DNA of 16,980 bases from UBA1138 sp036338615 (GTDB lineage: Bacteria; Gemmatimonadota; Gemmatimonadetes; Longimicrobiales; Gaopeijiaceae), in NCBI GenBank assembly GCA_036338615.1, contig JAYZBT010000026.1, forward strand, positions 1 to 16,980. The letters run 5' to 3'. A program made the position numbers and the translations under genes. The stretch's first letter is position 1. Each line of letters opens with the position of its first letter. The notes beneath the pieces are model-generated. The model ran no database searches. It was not told where the DNA came from and saw only the letters and a program-made list of their open reading frames with translations. This document shows, in pieces, positions 1-6,806 of the stretch.

Positions 1-65
1 TGGTGGACACGGCGGCCTCCGAGTACCAGGCCGCGGAGTCCGACGGCGACGGATCCGAGTCGTGA
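1..65 (+). CDS. C-terminal tail of an upstream gene (partial)
   Basis: Reading in the third frame from base 3 gives an open stretch ending in an acidic, serine-rich tail (AAESDGDGSES) and a TGA at 63-65. That stop overlaps the GTG start of the next gene as GTGA, the usual sign of translational coupling in a co-directional operon. Only about 20 residues are visible and no domain can be recognised, so the product is unknown. The support is the coupling geometry and the natural-looking hydrophilic C-terminus. Confidence 0.5.
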   Translation, partial: VDTAASEYQAAESDGDGSES

Positions 66-919
66 ATACCACGATCAGGGAAGACCGCCTGTTGATCGCG
101 TCAGACATCCACATGGGCAACCGGCTCCACAACCCGCGCCGGCGCTTCATGGACTTCATGCACTTCACGATCGAGAACGACTACTCGCTCTGCATCAACG
201 GCGACGGGATCGACATCCAACAACTGGCTCTGTCCCAGCTCACCGGTGACCTGACCGCGTGCATGACGCTCTTCGGACGTTTCGTGAAGACCGGGCGACA
301 GGTCTACTTCACCGTCGGAAACCACGACATCGTGCTCGAACACTTCCTGAGCGACCTCGGGCGAATGAAGGTGGTTCCGTTCCTGAACGTGGAGTCGGGC
401 GACCAGCGCATCCGGGTCGAGCACGGGCACATGTATGATGACATGTTCCTCAGGTTTCCTCGTACCTACTCGGTATTCACGTTCATCGGTCGACTGGCGA
501 TCGGTGTGAGTCCGACCTTCTACGATTGGGTCCACGAACTCAATCTCCGCATCATCGCATTCGCTGAGTTCCTCTTTTCGGGCTTCAAGACCAAGGCGAA
601 GACCAACGGAAACAGCCCCCGCGAAGTGATCGAAGACGAACGGGGGTGCTTCCGCCAGGGGGCAGAAGACGTCGGCATCCGCGGATTCGACTCGGTGATC
701 TTCGGTCACACACATACGCACGGGGCCGTGCAGCTCGACTCCGGCACGCGCTACTACAATACCGGCGGGTGGTTCTCGAATCCGCACTGTGTCGCCATCG
801 ACCGGGGACGCCTCTGGTTCGGCCCCATCGATTCCCTTTTCGCGGAAGGCGACCCATTTCCCATGGATTCGGACTCGGACGGCTCCGACCGTCAGCCCGG
901 GATGGAAGACACACCATGA
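62..919 (+). CDS. Calcineurin-like metallophosphoesterase, LpxH-like
   Basis: A 285-residue binuclear-metal phosphoesterase. The family motifs appear in order: DIH at residues 15-17, GDGID at 47-51, GNHD at 86-89, HGH at 121-123 and GHTH at 215-218, followed by YYNTGGWF near 231-238. This arrangement matches the UDP-2,3-diacylglucosamine pyrophosphatase (LpxH) type, which cleaves a pyrophosphate in lipid A synthesis at the inner membrane. Many relatives act on other phosphodiesters, so the substrate is inferred. The GTG start at 62 is chosen because the metal-binding DIH motif lies before the first in-frame ATG. The start overlaps the preceding stop (GTGA), and the TGA stop overlaps the start of the GMC gene (ATGA), so all three are probably co-translated. 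The acidic tail after residue 262 (MDSDSDGSD) lies beyond the conserved domain. Confidence 0.85.
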   Translation: MNTTIREDRLLIASDIHMGNRLHNPRRRFMDFMHFTIENDYSLCINGDGIDIQQLALSQLTGDLTACMTLFGRFVKTGRQVYFTVGNHDIVLEHFLSDLGRMKVVPFLNVESGDQRIRVEHGHMYDDMFLRFPRTYSVFTFIGRLAIGVSPTFYDWVHELNLRIIAFAEFLFSGFKTKAKTNGNSPREVIEDERGCFRQGAEDVGIRGFDSVIFGHTHTHGAVQLDSGTRYYNTGGWFSNPHCVAIDRGRLWFGPIDSLFAEGDPFPMDSDSDGSDRQPGMEDTP

Positions 920-3243
920 GCGACCTCTCGTTACCCGTCGAGCAGATGGCCAATGAATACGATGTCGTGGTTGTGGGATCCGGCTACGGAGGGGCGATCG
1001 CGGCGAGTCGATTCGCCCGCGCGGGAAAGCGTGTGTGTCTGCTCGAGCGCGGGACGGAATACCGCCCCGGTGAGTTCCCGGAGAGTTCGGCGAAGGGTCT
1101 CACGGAGATCCAGGCCGACATGCCCGACCGAAGGATCGGCTCGCGCACGGCGCTTTTCGATTTCCGGATCAACTCCGACATCAGCGTGCTCGCCGGATGC
1201 GGGCTCGGCGGCACGTCGCTGATCAACGCCAACGTCGCCATCGCTCCGGACGAACGAGTCTGGGACGATCCGCGTTGGCCGGAAGCGATTCGCGCGGACG
1301 TCGATCAGGGCATCGCCCAGGGCGTGCGCAGGGCTCAGGAAATGCTGTGCCCGACTCCGCTGCCAGCGGATCAGTCTCCGCTCAAGCTTCAGGCGATGGA
1401 GAAGTCGGCGGAGCACATGGGCGCGAAGTTCGCTCGCCCACCGCTCACGGTGAACTTCGAAGACCGCATCAACCACGTGGGTGTCGAACAGCCGGCCTGC
1501 AACTCATGCGGAAACTGCGTGTCAGGGTGCAACGTCGGCGCGAAGAACACGCTGACCGCGAACTACCTGCCCGACGCGCGAAACCATGGCGCGGAGATCT
1601 TCACGCGCACGTCGGTACGCCGTGTGGAGCGCCGAGGGGAGCGTTGGGTCGTGCATTTCGATCTGCTCGAGGCGGGTGCACAGCGCTTCGATGCTTCCCA
1701 CCTGTTCGTCGGGGCCGACATCGTGATCCTGGCCGCGGGCAGCCTGGGAAGCACGGAGATTCTGCTCCGCTCGCGCGACACGGGCCTGAGCGTCTCCGAC
1801 CGGCTCGGGCACGGCTTCACGGGCAATGGCGACGTACTCGGCTTCGCCTACAACGCGGATCAGCCCATCGAAGGAGTCGGTGTTCCCAGCGCGCGCGACA
1901 CGGGCCCCGGCCCGTGCATCACGTCGGTCATCGACCTCAGGGAAACCGACGATCTGAACGACGGCATGATCATCGAGGAGGGCGTGATCCCGAGGTCGCT
2001 CGCTCCGGTGCTCGCTTCGTCGTTGATCATGGCGTCCCGAGCGATGGGTCGCGATACGGACTCCGGCTTCAAGGACTACGCCGCCGAGAAGTACCGCGAA
2101 CTGCAAGCGATCGTGCCGGGGGGCAGCACGGGATCGGTCGGCAATACACAAACCTACCTAGTGATGGCACACGACGACTCGGCCGGCCAGATCGTGCTCG
2201 AGGACGACCGCGCGCGCATCTCGTGGCCCGACGTCGGTTCCCAGCCGATTTTCGATCGTATCGACGGCGAGCTTCTACGGGCCACCGAAGCTCTTGGTGG
2301 CACCTACATCAAGAGCCCTCTCTGGGTGGAGCGACTCGGGAAGAGCCTGGTCACCGTCCATCCTCTAGGCGGGTGCGGTATGGGTGAATCTGCGGAGTCG
2401 GGTGTGGTCGACGCTCAGGGCCAGGTCTTCGCCGGTGAAACCGGGAGCGAGCTACACGACGGACTCTACGTGTGCGATGGAGCGATCATCCCCCGTTCGT
2501 TGGGAGTGAATCCGTTCCTCACCATTGCCACGCTCGCTGAGCGCAACGTCAACCTCATCGCTCGCGACCGCGGCTGGGACTTTTCGTACGACCTGGCCCC
2601 GGTGGAGCAGGCGACCGTGAAGGAAAAGCGGGTCGGAGTCCAGTTTACCGAGGCCATGCGCGGTCACTTCTCCACGGACGCCGACCTCGACTTCGAGCAG
2701 GCGGCTGCGTGGGGACGGGAGCACGATTCGCGCCTCGAATTCACGGTCACGGTGAACTCGGACGACCTCTACGGCATGCTGGGTGAACCCGATCATCAGG
2801 CGAGTCTCTACGGAAGCGTGTCGATCCCGGAGCTGTCACCCGAGCCGTTGAGCGTGACGAACGGCGTGTTCCAGCTTCTCACGGTGGACCCGGATGAAGA
2901 ACGGACCCGCCGAATGACCTATCGCATGCCGCTTCGGCTCGCGGACGGACGTACGTACTACCTGTACGGCTTCAAGCGCATTCACGACGACCCCGGTTTC
3001 GATCTCTGGGCCGATACGACGACCCTGTTCGTGACGGTCTATGAGGGCGATAGCGAAGCGGGCGCGGTCGCGGGGCGTGCGGTCCTGCGCATCAAGAAGA
3101 AGGACTTCGCGAAGCAGCTCAGCACCTTCAAGATCACCAACGCGGGTGGAGTCATCCGGCGGCTCAAGGCGATGACGGCGTTCGGCAAGTTCTTCGCGGG
3201 GGCGCTGTGGGACACGTACGGAATCGACACGAGCCAGGACTAA
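916..3243 (+). CDS. GMC-family oxidoreductase, cholesterol-oxidase-like, with extra C-terminal domain
   Basis: A 775-residue flavoprotein. The N-terminus carries the FAD Rossmann motif VVGSGYGGAIAASR (GxGxxG at 21-26) and an acidic strand end at LLERG. A cysteine cluster CNSCGNCVSGC places Cys at 195, 198, 201 and 205. The GMC C-terminal half holds HPLGGCGMG (His482) and VNPFLTIATLAE (Asn532), the usual catalytic His/Asn pair. This resembles ChoD-type sterol or alcohol oxidoreductases, which use O2 or an electron acceptor; the substrate is not determinable. About 210 residues follow the GMC fold (from about 565), with motifs such as FTEAMRGHFS and WADTTTLFVTVYEG. I recall this region as the linker between GMC and alpha/beta-hydrolase domains in fused homologues; here the hydrolase domain is absent. 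The ATG at 916 overlaps the previous stop (ATGA) and lies just before the Rossmann strand, so the open frame reaching back to 646 is read as antisense/overlap noise. It converges on the lipoprotein gene 18 bases downstream, with no obvious terminator. Confidence 0.88.
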   Translation: MSDLSLPVEQMANEYDVVVVGSGYGGAIAASRFARAGKRVCLLERGTEYRPGEFPESSAKGLTEIQADMPDRRIGSRTALFDFRINSDISVLAGCGLGGTSLINANVAIAPDERVWDDPRWPEAIRADVDQGIAQGVRRAQEMLCPTPLPADQSPLKLQAMEKSAEHMGAKFARPPLTVNFEDRINHVGVEQPACNSCGNCVSGCNVGAKNTLTANYLPDARNHGAEIFTRTSVRRVERRGERWVVHFDLLEAGAQRFDASHLFVGADIVILAAGSLGSTEILLRSRDTGLSVSDRLGHGFTGNGDVLGFAYNADQPIEGVGVPSARDTGPGPCITSVIDLRETDDLNDGMIIEEGVIPRSLAPVLASSLIMASRAMGRDTDSGFKDYAAEKYRELQAIVPGGSTGSVGNTQTYLVMAHDDSAGQIVLEDDRARISWPDVGSQPIFDRIDGELLRATEALGGTYIKSPLWVERLGKSLVTVHPLGGCGMGESAESGVVDAQGQVFAGETGSELHDGLYVCDGAIIPRSLGVNPFLTIATLAERNVNLIARDRGWDFSYDLAPVEQATVKEKRVGVQFTEAMRGHFSTDADLDFEQAAAWGREHDSRLEFTVTVNSDDLYGMLGEPDHQASLYGSVSIPELSPEPLSVTNGVFQLLTVDPDEERTRRMTYRMPLRLADGRTYYLYGFKRIHDDPGFDLWADTTTLFVTVYEGDSEAGAVAGRAVLRIKKKDFAKQLSTFKITNAGGVIRRLKAMTAFGKFFAGALWDTYGIDTSQD

Positions 3244-3261
3244 CGACGGGACGCACCAGAG

Positions 3262-4194
3262 TCAGAACTGGCTGGCGTGGCACTGCGTGCAAGAGACCAC
3301 GGGCACGCCGATGGAAGCCCACTGGGTGAAGTCTCGATTGGCGTATGATGCGTAGCGTGCGGCGAGGTCTTCTGTCAGTCGACTCTCGAGCTGGTCCTTG
3401 TGCTTCCAAAGGTCGTAGTTCTGCCCCAGGCGCGCGTTGAGGTAGGCACGCCGGGCAGGGTCGAGTTGTCCGCCCTTCACGAGAAGATCTCCGAAAATCA
3501 ACCAACTGCCCTCGAAGCCGTGGGGCACTCGCGACGAACCCCAGCAGAACCCTTGCGGCATCGACTCCGTGGGCGGCTGCACGTACGCGGTGAAGTCGGG
3601 GTTGTCACGGTCCACGGGCCCGCCTCCGCATACCTCCCAAAACTGGAAACCCGCCTCTATGGCGGAAGCCGTGACTGTGTCGTCGGCCGCCGCGAAACGA
3701 CGAATGTGCATTTGCTGGAAGAGGCCGACCTCTGGCACCCAGGCCGCAGCGCTGTCGACCAGCGCGCTTCCCTGTGCCTGATCGAATCCTGTCTCGAAGA
3801 GGAAGGCCCCCAGCAGAGCACTCGCTCCCGCCGCGTTCTCTTCGTCGTTGAGAATCACGTCGAAGAAGCTCTCCAGGATCAACGGGATCGCCTGGGCCAG
3901 AACCTGGAGCCCGTTCGTGCCGGGGCGCTCCGCTTCCGCCAGCCACCACAGGCTCGCGGCTCCGAGCAGGAAGGTATTTCTGCCGTTCTCCGGCTCGGCG
4001 TCGTGTAGCTCCCAAAGCTCTCCGACGAGTGTGCCCGCGGACTCGTAGTCGTCGCGGTTCATGGCGTCGAAGAGCCGCGCCTCTGCCTCCACCAGCGGGT
4101 GCGGTCCGGTAATGTCGTCACCGCAGGCCCCCACGGCCACCACGGCACCTATCACCATCGCAACCAGGCGTACCCGAGCCATGGGCGGTTTCAT
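3262..4194 (-). CDS. Lipoprotein with C-terminal CxxCH haem-attachment motif
   Basis: A 310-residue exported protein. A hydrophobic signal segment (VAMVIGAVVAVGAC, residues 11-24) ends in a lipobox with Cys24 as the predicted lipidated residue, followed by GDDITGP. The body is helical-looking and rich in alanine and acidic residues, with no family I recognise. Segments such as NTFLLGAASLWWLAEAERPG and the helical spacing suggest a TPR-like or all-helical fold. The last ten residues contain CTQCH (Cys302, Cys305, His306), the c-type haem attachment motif, which would give a monohaem cytochrome-like lipoprotein. Cys189 and Cys217 lie outside the motif. It is the last gene of the long operon, starting one base after the DyP peroxidase stop, which suggests an exported electron-transfer partner for the redox module. 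ATG 4194 is used; an ATG four codons later is also possible, and neither has a clear Shine-Dalgarno. Confidence 0.7.
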   Translation of the reverse strand: MKPPMARVRLVAMVIGAVVAVGACGDDITGPHPLVEAEARLFDAMNRDDYESAGTLVGELWELHDAEPENGRNTFLLGAASLWWLAEAERPGTNGLQVLAQAIPLILESFFDVILNDEENAAGASALLGAFLFETGFDQAQGSALVDSAAAWVPEVGLFQQMHIRRFAAADDTVTASAIEAGFQFWEVCGGGPVDRDNPDFTAYVQPPTESMPQGFCWGSSRVPHGFEGSWLIFGDLLVKGGQLDPARRAYLNARLGQNYDLWKHKDQLESRLTEDLAARYASYANRDFTQWASIGVPVVSCTQCHASQF

Positions 4195-4195
4195 G

Positions 4196-5629
4196 CTAGA
4201 GATGGGACAGCCAGCGCAGAGCGTTGATGCTCGGCTGGAAGAGGTACTCGCCTCCCCGCATGGTCACGAATCGTGGCAGCGGAGAAAGGAAGAACGGCAG
4301 GTCCCCGGGAATCGTCATCTTACCGGAGTCGTCGGCTGGACATCCGATGAGCGGGTCCTTGTCGTTGCCCTGGCCGAACGGATCGCCATCGTCTACCCAC
4401 AGGCTCTGCACGGTCTCGAACTGTCGCCAAATGCTGGTATTGAAGCATACGAAGACGAGTCCTCTCTCGGCGCCGTCGTCCTCCGCGCCTTCGGGCAGCA
4501 CCGGCCCGTAGGTTCGCCCCCTGCGGATGATGCGATGCCGGTTGGTCAACCGCCCGCCGAAAAAGCCTTCGGAATCACGGGGATGCACACGGCGGATGTG
4601 GGAGCCGGCCGGGCAGCGTAGGCCACTCGGGTCGTCCTCGTACGAGAAGTCGTTGATGCGCGCGGGGTCCGACGAAACGTCCGCGTCGGGGGCGTCCGGG
4701 GACACGCTGATCGGCGTCCCGTCCGGCCACCGCCCGACGATCTTGGCCGCGAGCTTGTCCGGTCCGCCCGGATAACGAGCGCCCTGCTCTTCTAGCACCC
4801 GTCGGAACGCCGCAGTATGCGTGTGCAGCTTCCGGTACACCATGAACGTGCCATTTCGGTCGAACGGTGCGGCGGGTGCATCGGGCAGGCCGCCGTCCTC
4901 ATCCACATAACCGAGCAAGAACTCTCCGGTCGCCACGTCGCGCCAACCCCCTGCTCCATCGGGCTGGCCATCCCCCGGACGACCCGCGACCCCGGTGCCT
5001 TCTACGGCAGGCTGGGCGATGCCGTCGAAGAACCCGAAGTGGTCACGGCCCTGATCGAGAGCCTCCGCACGGGTCTCGTTGATCACCGTGGTGGCTCCCG
5101 CGGTCGCACCTACGTCTCGAAGCTCCTCACGCACGGCGTCCAGATGCGCGTTGTCGACAGCCCACACCGTCACCAGCACGTGCGCATCACCGGTCCCCAG
5201 TCCCTCCTCCCACTCCTCCGGCGCACTCGGGCCGCGGTCTCCCAAGGCATCCGCCCGGGCAGCCATCCCCCCGCGGAAGTCGTCTGGGAAGGTGGCCAGG
5301 ATCTCCGCAGGCACACCCACGCGCTCGAGGCCCGCGTATGTGAACCCGACCTGGATGGCTGTCGCGGGAGCCTCGCCCTGGGCCCACGGGCTGCCTGACA
5401 CGACCCGGGGAAGCATATCCGCGAGCAGCGCCTTGGCCTTCTCGACGTCGTCGATCCTCAAGAAGATGTAAGCCGCTTTCTGATGGGAGTACCCACGCAG
5501 GACGTTACCCTGAATGTCGGAGACATCAACGTCCGCTTGCTCCCGGTCGCGTCTACTCAGGTTCGGAGGACGAGCGGAGAACAGCTTCCTCTCCGGACGA
5601 GCGCCGCTCTCGTTCTTACGATCGTTCAT
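4196..5629 (-). CDS. DyP-type haem peroxidase
   Basis: A 477-residue dye-decolorizing peroxidase, which oxidises organic substrates with hydrogen peroxide using a b-type haem. Recognisable features in order: the N-terminal DIQGNVLRGY (38-47), the signature GFFDG (199-203, catalytic Asp202) followed by IAQPAV, the proximal haem ligand in CPAGSHIRRVHPRD (His344), and the distal-arginine region NRHRIIRRGRTYGP (363-376). Length and the insertions between motifs fit the longer DyP classes rather than the short EfeB type. No Tat or Sec signal is visible: the N-terminus is hydrophilic and SRRDRE is not followed by a hydrophobic stretch, so the protein looks cytoplasmic or exported by another route. 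The ATG overlaps the upstream stop as TGATG and is preceded by a strong GGAGGT. It sits between two small paralogous proteins and a CxxCH lipoprotein. Confidence 0.93.
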   Translation of the reverse strand: MNDRKNESGARPERKLFSARPPNLSRRDREQADVDVSDIQGNVLRGYSHQKAAYIFLRIDDVEKAKALLADMLPRVVSGSPWAQGEAPATAIQVGFTYAGLERVGVPAEILATFPDDFRGGMAARADALGDRGPSAPEEWEEGLGTGDAHVLVTVWAVDNAHLDAVREELRDVGATAGATTVINETRAEALDQGRDHFGFFDGIAQPAVEGTGVAGRPGDGQPDGAGGWRDVATGEFLLGYVDEDGGLPDAPAAPFDRNGTFMVYRKLHTHTAAFRRVLEEQGARYPGGPDKLAAKIVGRWPDGTPISVSPDAPDADVSSDPARINDFSYEDDPSGLRCPAGSHIRRVHPRDSEGFFGGRLTNRHRIIRRGRTYGPVLPEGAEDDGAERGLVFVCFNTSIWRQFETVQSLWVDDGDPFGQGNDKDPLIGCPADDSGKMTIPGDLPFFLSPLPRFVTMRGGEYLFQPSINALRWLSHL

Positions 5630-6192
5630 CAGACCTCCCCCCCGAAGGCGCTGCGGAAACGCTCCCTCAGCTCCGCCGCACTGGTCTGTTGGTTTTGATT
5701 GGCGATCGCGAACTCCACGAGCCGCTCACGGAGTGCGAGGCTCTCCAGCACCTCGGGTACGCTCCGGTTCGGTGACGCCACCGCGAACAGCGACGTATGG
5801 ACCTGATTGTCGCGAATCCACTTCTTGAACGCGGTGCGATCCTTCAGACCGGGATAAGCGAGGCAGTGACGCCACCACGAATCCGCCTCGTCCGGGATTT
5901 GGTCGACGATCGAGTCGAGGAACGGGTCGAGATCGTGCCCATCGAAGGCTGCCGTGAACACCAGATAGTCCCAGCGAAGCTGATCGCGCTTCTGTGGCGC
6001 GCCTTGGTAGACGAGGTGATCGAAGATCTGTAGGCGCGACGTATGCACGGTACCGAGCTTCGCGAGCGGCGAGGACACTCCCCGCGGGACGCCCTCGATG
6101 ACCTTGCGCACCTCCTCCACCTGCCCGGGGCTGATGGCCGTGATGACGGTCAGCGCATACGCCGTGCCCGTCCTATCGCGTGACTCACCCAT
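5629..6192 (-). CDS. Small FDG-motif protein B, paralogue of its upstream neighbour
   Basis: A 187-residue protein of unknown function with no signal peptide. It has LGTVHTSRLQIFD (His50, Arg53), YLVFTAAFDG (76-85), QIPDEADSWWRHC (98-110), LAYPG (111-115) and FKKWI (122-126). The strand-like segment, then FDG, then helix, repeated twice, suggests a duplicated ferredoxin-like (dimeric alpha+beta barrel) fold, the fold class that also contains DyP. The classical DyP haem residues are not evident, so no haem binding is claimed. The start is the ATG at 6192, which overlaps the upstream gene's TGA (TGATG). An in-frame extension back to 6387 only runs antisense-like through the neighbouring gene. 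No good Shine-Dalgarno is seen, consistent with coupled translation. The stop overlaps the DyP start by one base. It could be an accessory or scaffold protein of the peroxidase, but this is inference from position. Confidence 0.75.
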   Translation of the reverse strand: MGESRDRTGTAYALTVITAISPGQVEEVRKVIEGVPRGVSSPLAKLGTVHTSRLQIFDHLVYQGAPQKRDQLRWDYLVFTAAFDGHDLDPFLDSIVDQIPDEADSWWRHCLAYPGLKDRTAFKKWIRDNQVHTSLFAVASPNRSVPEVLESLALRERLVEFAIANQNQQTSAAELRERFRSAFGGEV

Positions 6193-6794
6193 CAGAGATG
6201 GTTCTGCAAGCGGGAAAGAAACTGGTCGTAACGCGTCTTGAATTCGTCCGGGCCGAGATCCGCCGAGCTCGCGACGAAGTCGCCCAGCGCATCCTTGACC
6301 GCGACGGCGCTCATCACCATCCGTGTGCTCGACTCCGGGTAGGCGCAGTAGTATGAACCGCCCTCCATGCTGTTCATGGCGATCCACTTCTTGAGCGGCT
6401 CCGCCGGCGGTGGATACGGAAACGCCGGTCCCCTACCCCACACGAACCGGATGTCCTGCGGAATGCAGTAGGCGAACGCGTCGATGTAGTGCTGCCAAGG
6501 ACCGTCGAAATTGCTCTCGAAGAACAGGTAGCCGTAGTTGAGCCGATCGCGCTCTTCGCGCGGCCCGGCGAACGGCAACTCCCGAACCACCGTCCACCTT
6601 ACGAAGTGGATGAAGTTGAACTGCAGGATATGCCGCTGCGCGAATGGCACCCATTTCGCGATCCACAGCGCCGCCGAGAGGACCGGCAGCCACTGCCGGC
6701 GCACCGGCGTGAACAAGGTCAAACAGATGAGGCGACCGAGATTGTTGCCCGGCAAAGCAGGCGCCCCCTCGGGCTCGAGCGTGGCGGCCGTCAT
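6192..6794 (-). CDS. Small FDG-motif protein A, paralogue of its downstream neighbour
   Basis: A 200-residue protein of unknown function. It shares an ordered set of residues with the next gene: FIHFVRW (61-67; His63, Arg66), RDRLNYGYLFF (82-92), SNFDG (94-98), YIDAF (103-107), FVWG (117-120), LKKWI (134-138) and CAYP (150-153). The spacing is similar, so the two look like a diverged tandem duplication. This copy has a moderately hydrophobic segment near 36-50 (PVLSAALWIAKWVPF) that might touch the membrane, and a proline-rich insert PAFPYPPPAEP (123-133) that the other copy lacks. ATG 6794 has AGGAG eight bases upstream. The gene begins 12 bases after the nitroreductase-like gene and overlaps the next start. 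No enzymatic motif is recognised. Confidence 0.75.
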   Translation of the reverse strand: MTAATLEPEGAPALPGNNLGRLICLTLFTPVRRQWLPVLSAALWIAKWVPFAQRHILQFNFIHFVRWTVVRELPFAGPREERDRLNYGYLFFESNFDGPWQHYIDAFAYCIPQDIRFVWGRGPAFPYPPPAEPLKKWIAMNSMEGGSYYCAYPESSTRMVMSAVAVKDALGDFVASSADLGPDEFKTRYDQFLSRLQNHL

Positions 6795-6806
6795 CGGTAC
6801 GTCTCC

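Noticed and set aside
646..915. N-terminal extension of the GMC gene back to 646
   Set aside because: The stretch runs in another frame over the phosphoesterase gene and its arginine-rich translation is unlike a leader; the ATG at 916 has an ATGA overlap and sits right before the FAD motif.
1197..2387. Long plus-strand frame inside the GMC gene
   Set aside because: Arginine-, glycine- and histidine-rich shadow of the GMC coding sequence in high-GC DNA, with no family motifs.
3244..3261. Bidirectional terminator between the convergent genes
   Set aside because: Only 18 bases separate the two stops and no stem-loop with a T-run is visible.
5540..5629. Twin-arginine signal in the DyP N-terminus (SRRDRE)
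   Set aside because: No hydrophobic segment follows the arginine pair, so a Tat signal is not supported.
6193..6387. Extended start of the second FDG protein at 6387
   Set aside because: The extra residues overlap the upstream paralogue out of frame and do not resemble its N-terminus; ATG 6192 overlaps the stop as TGATG.
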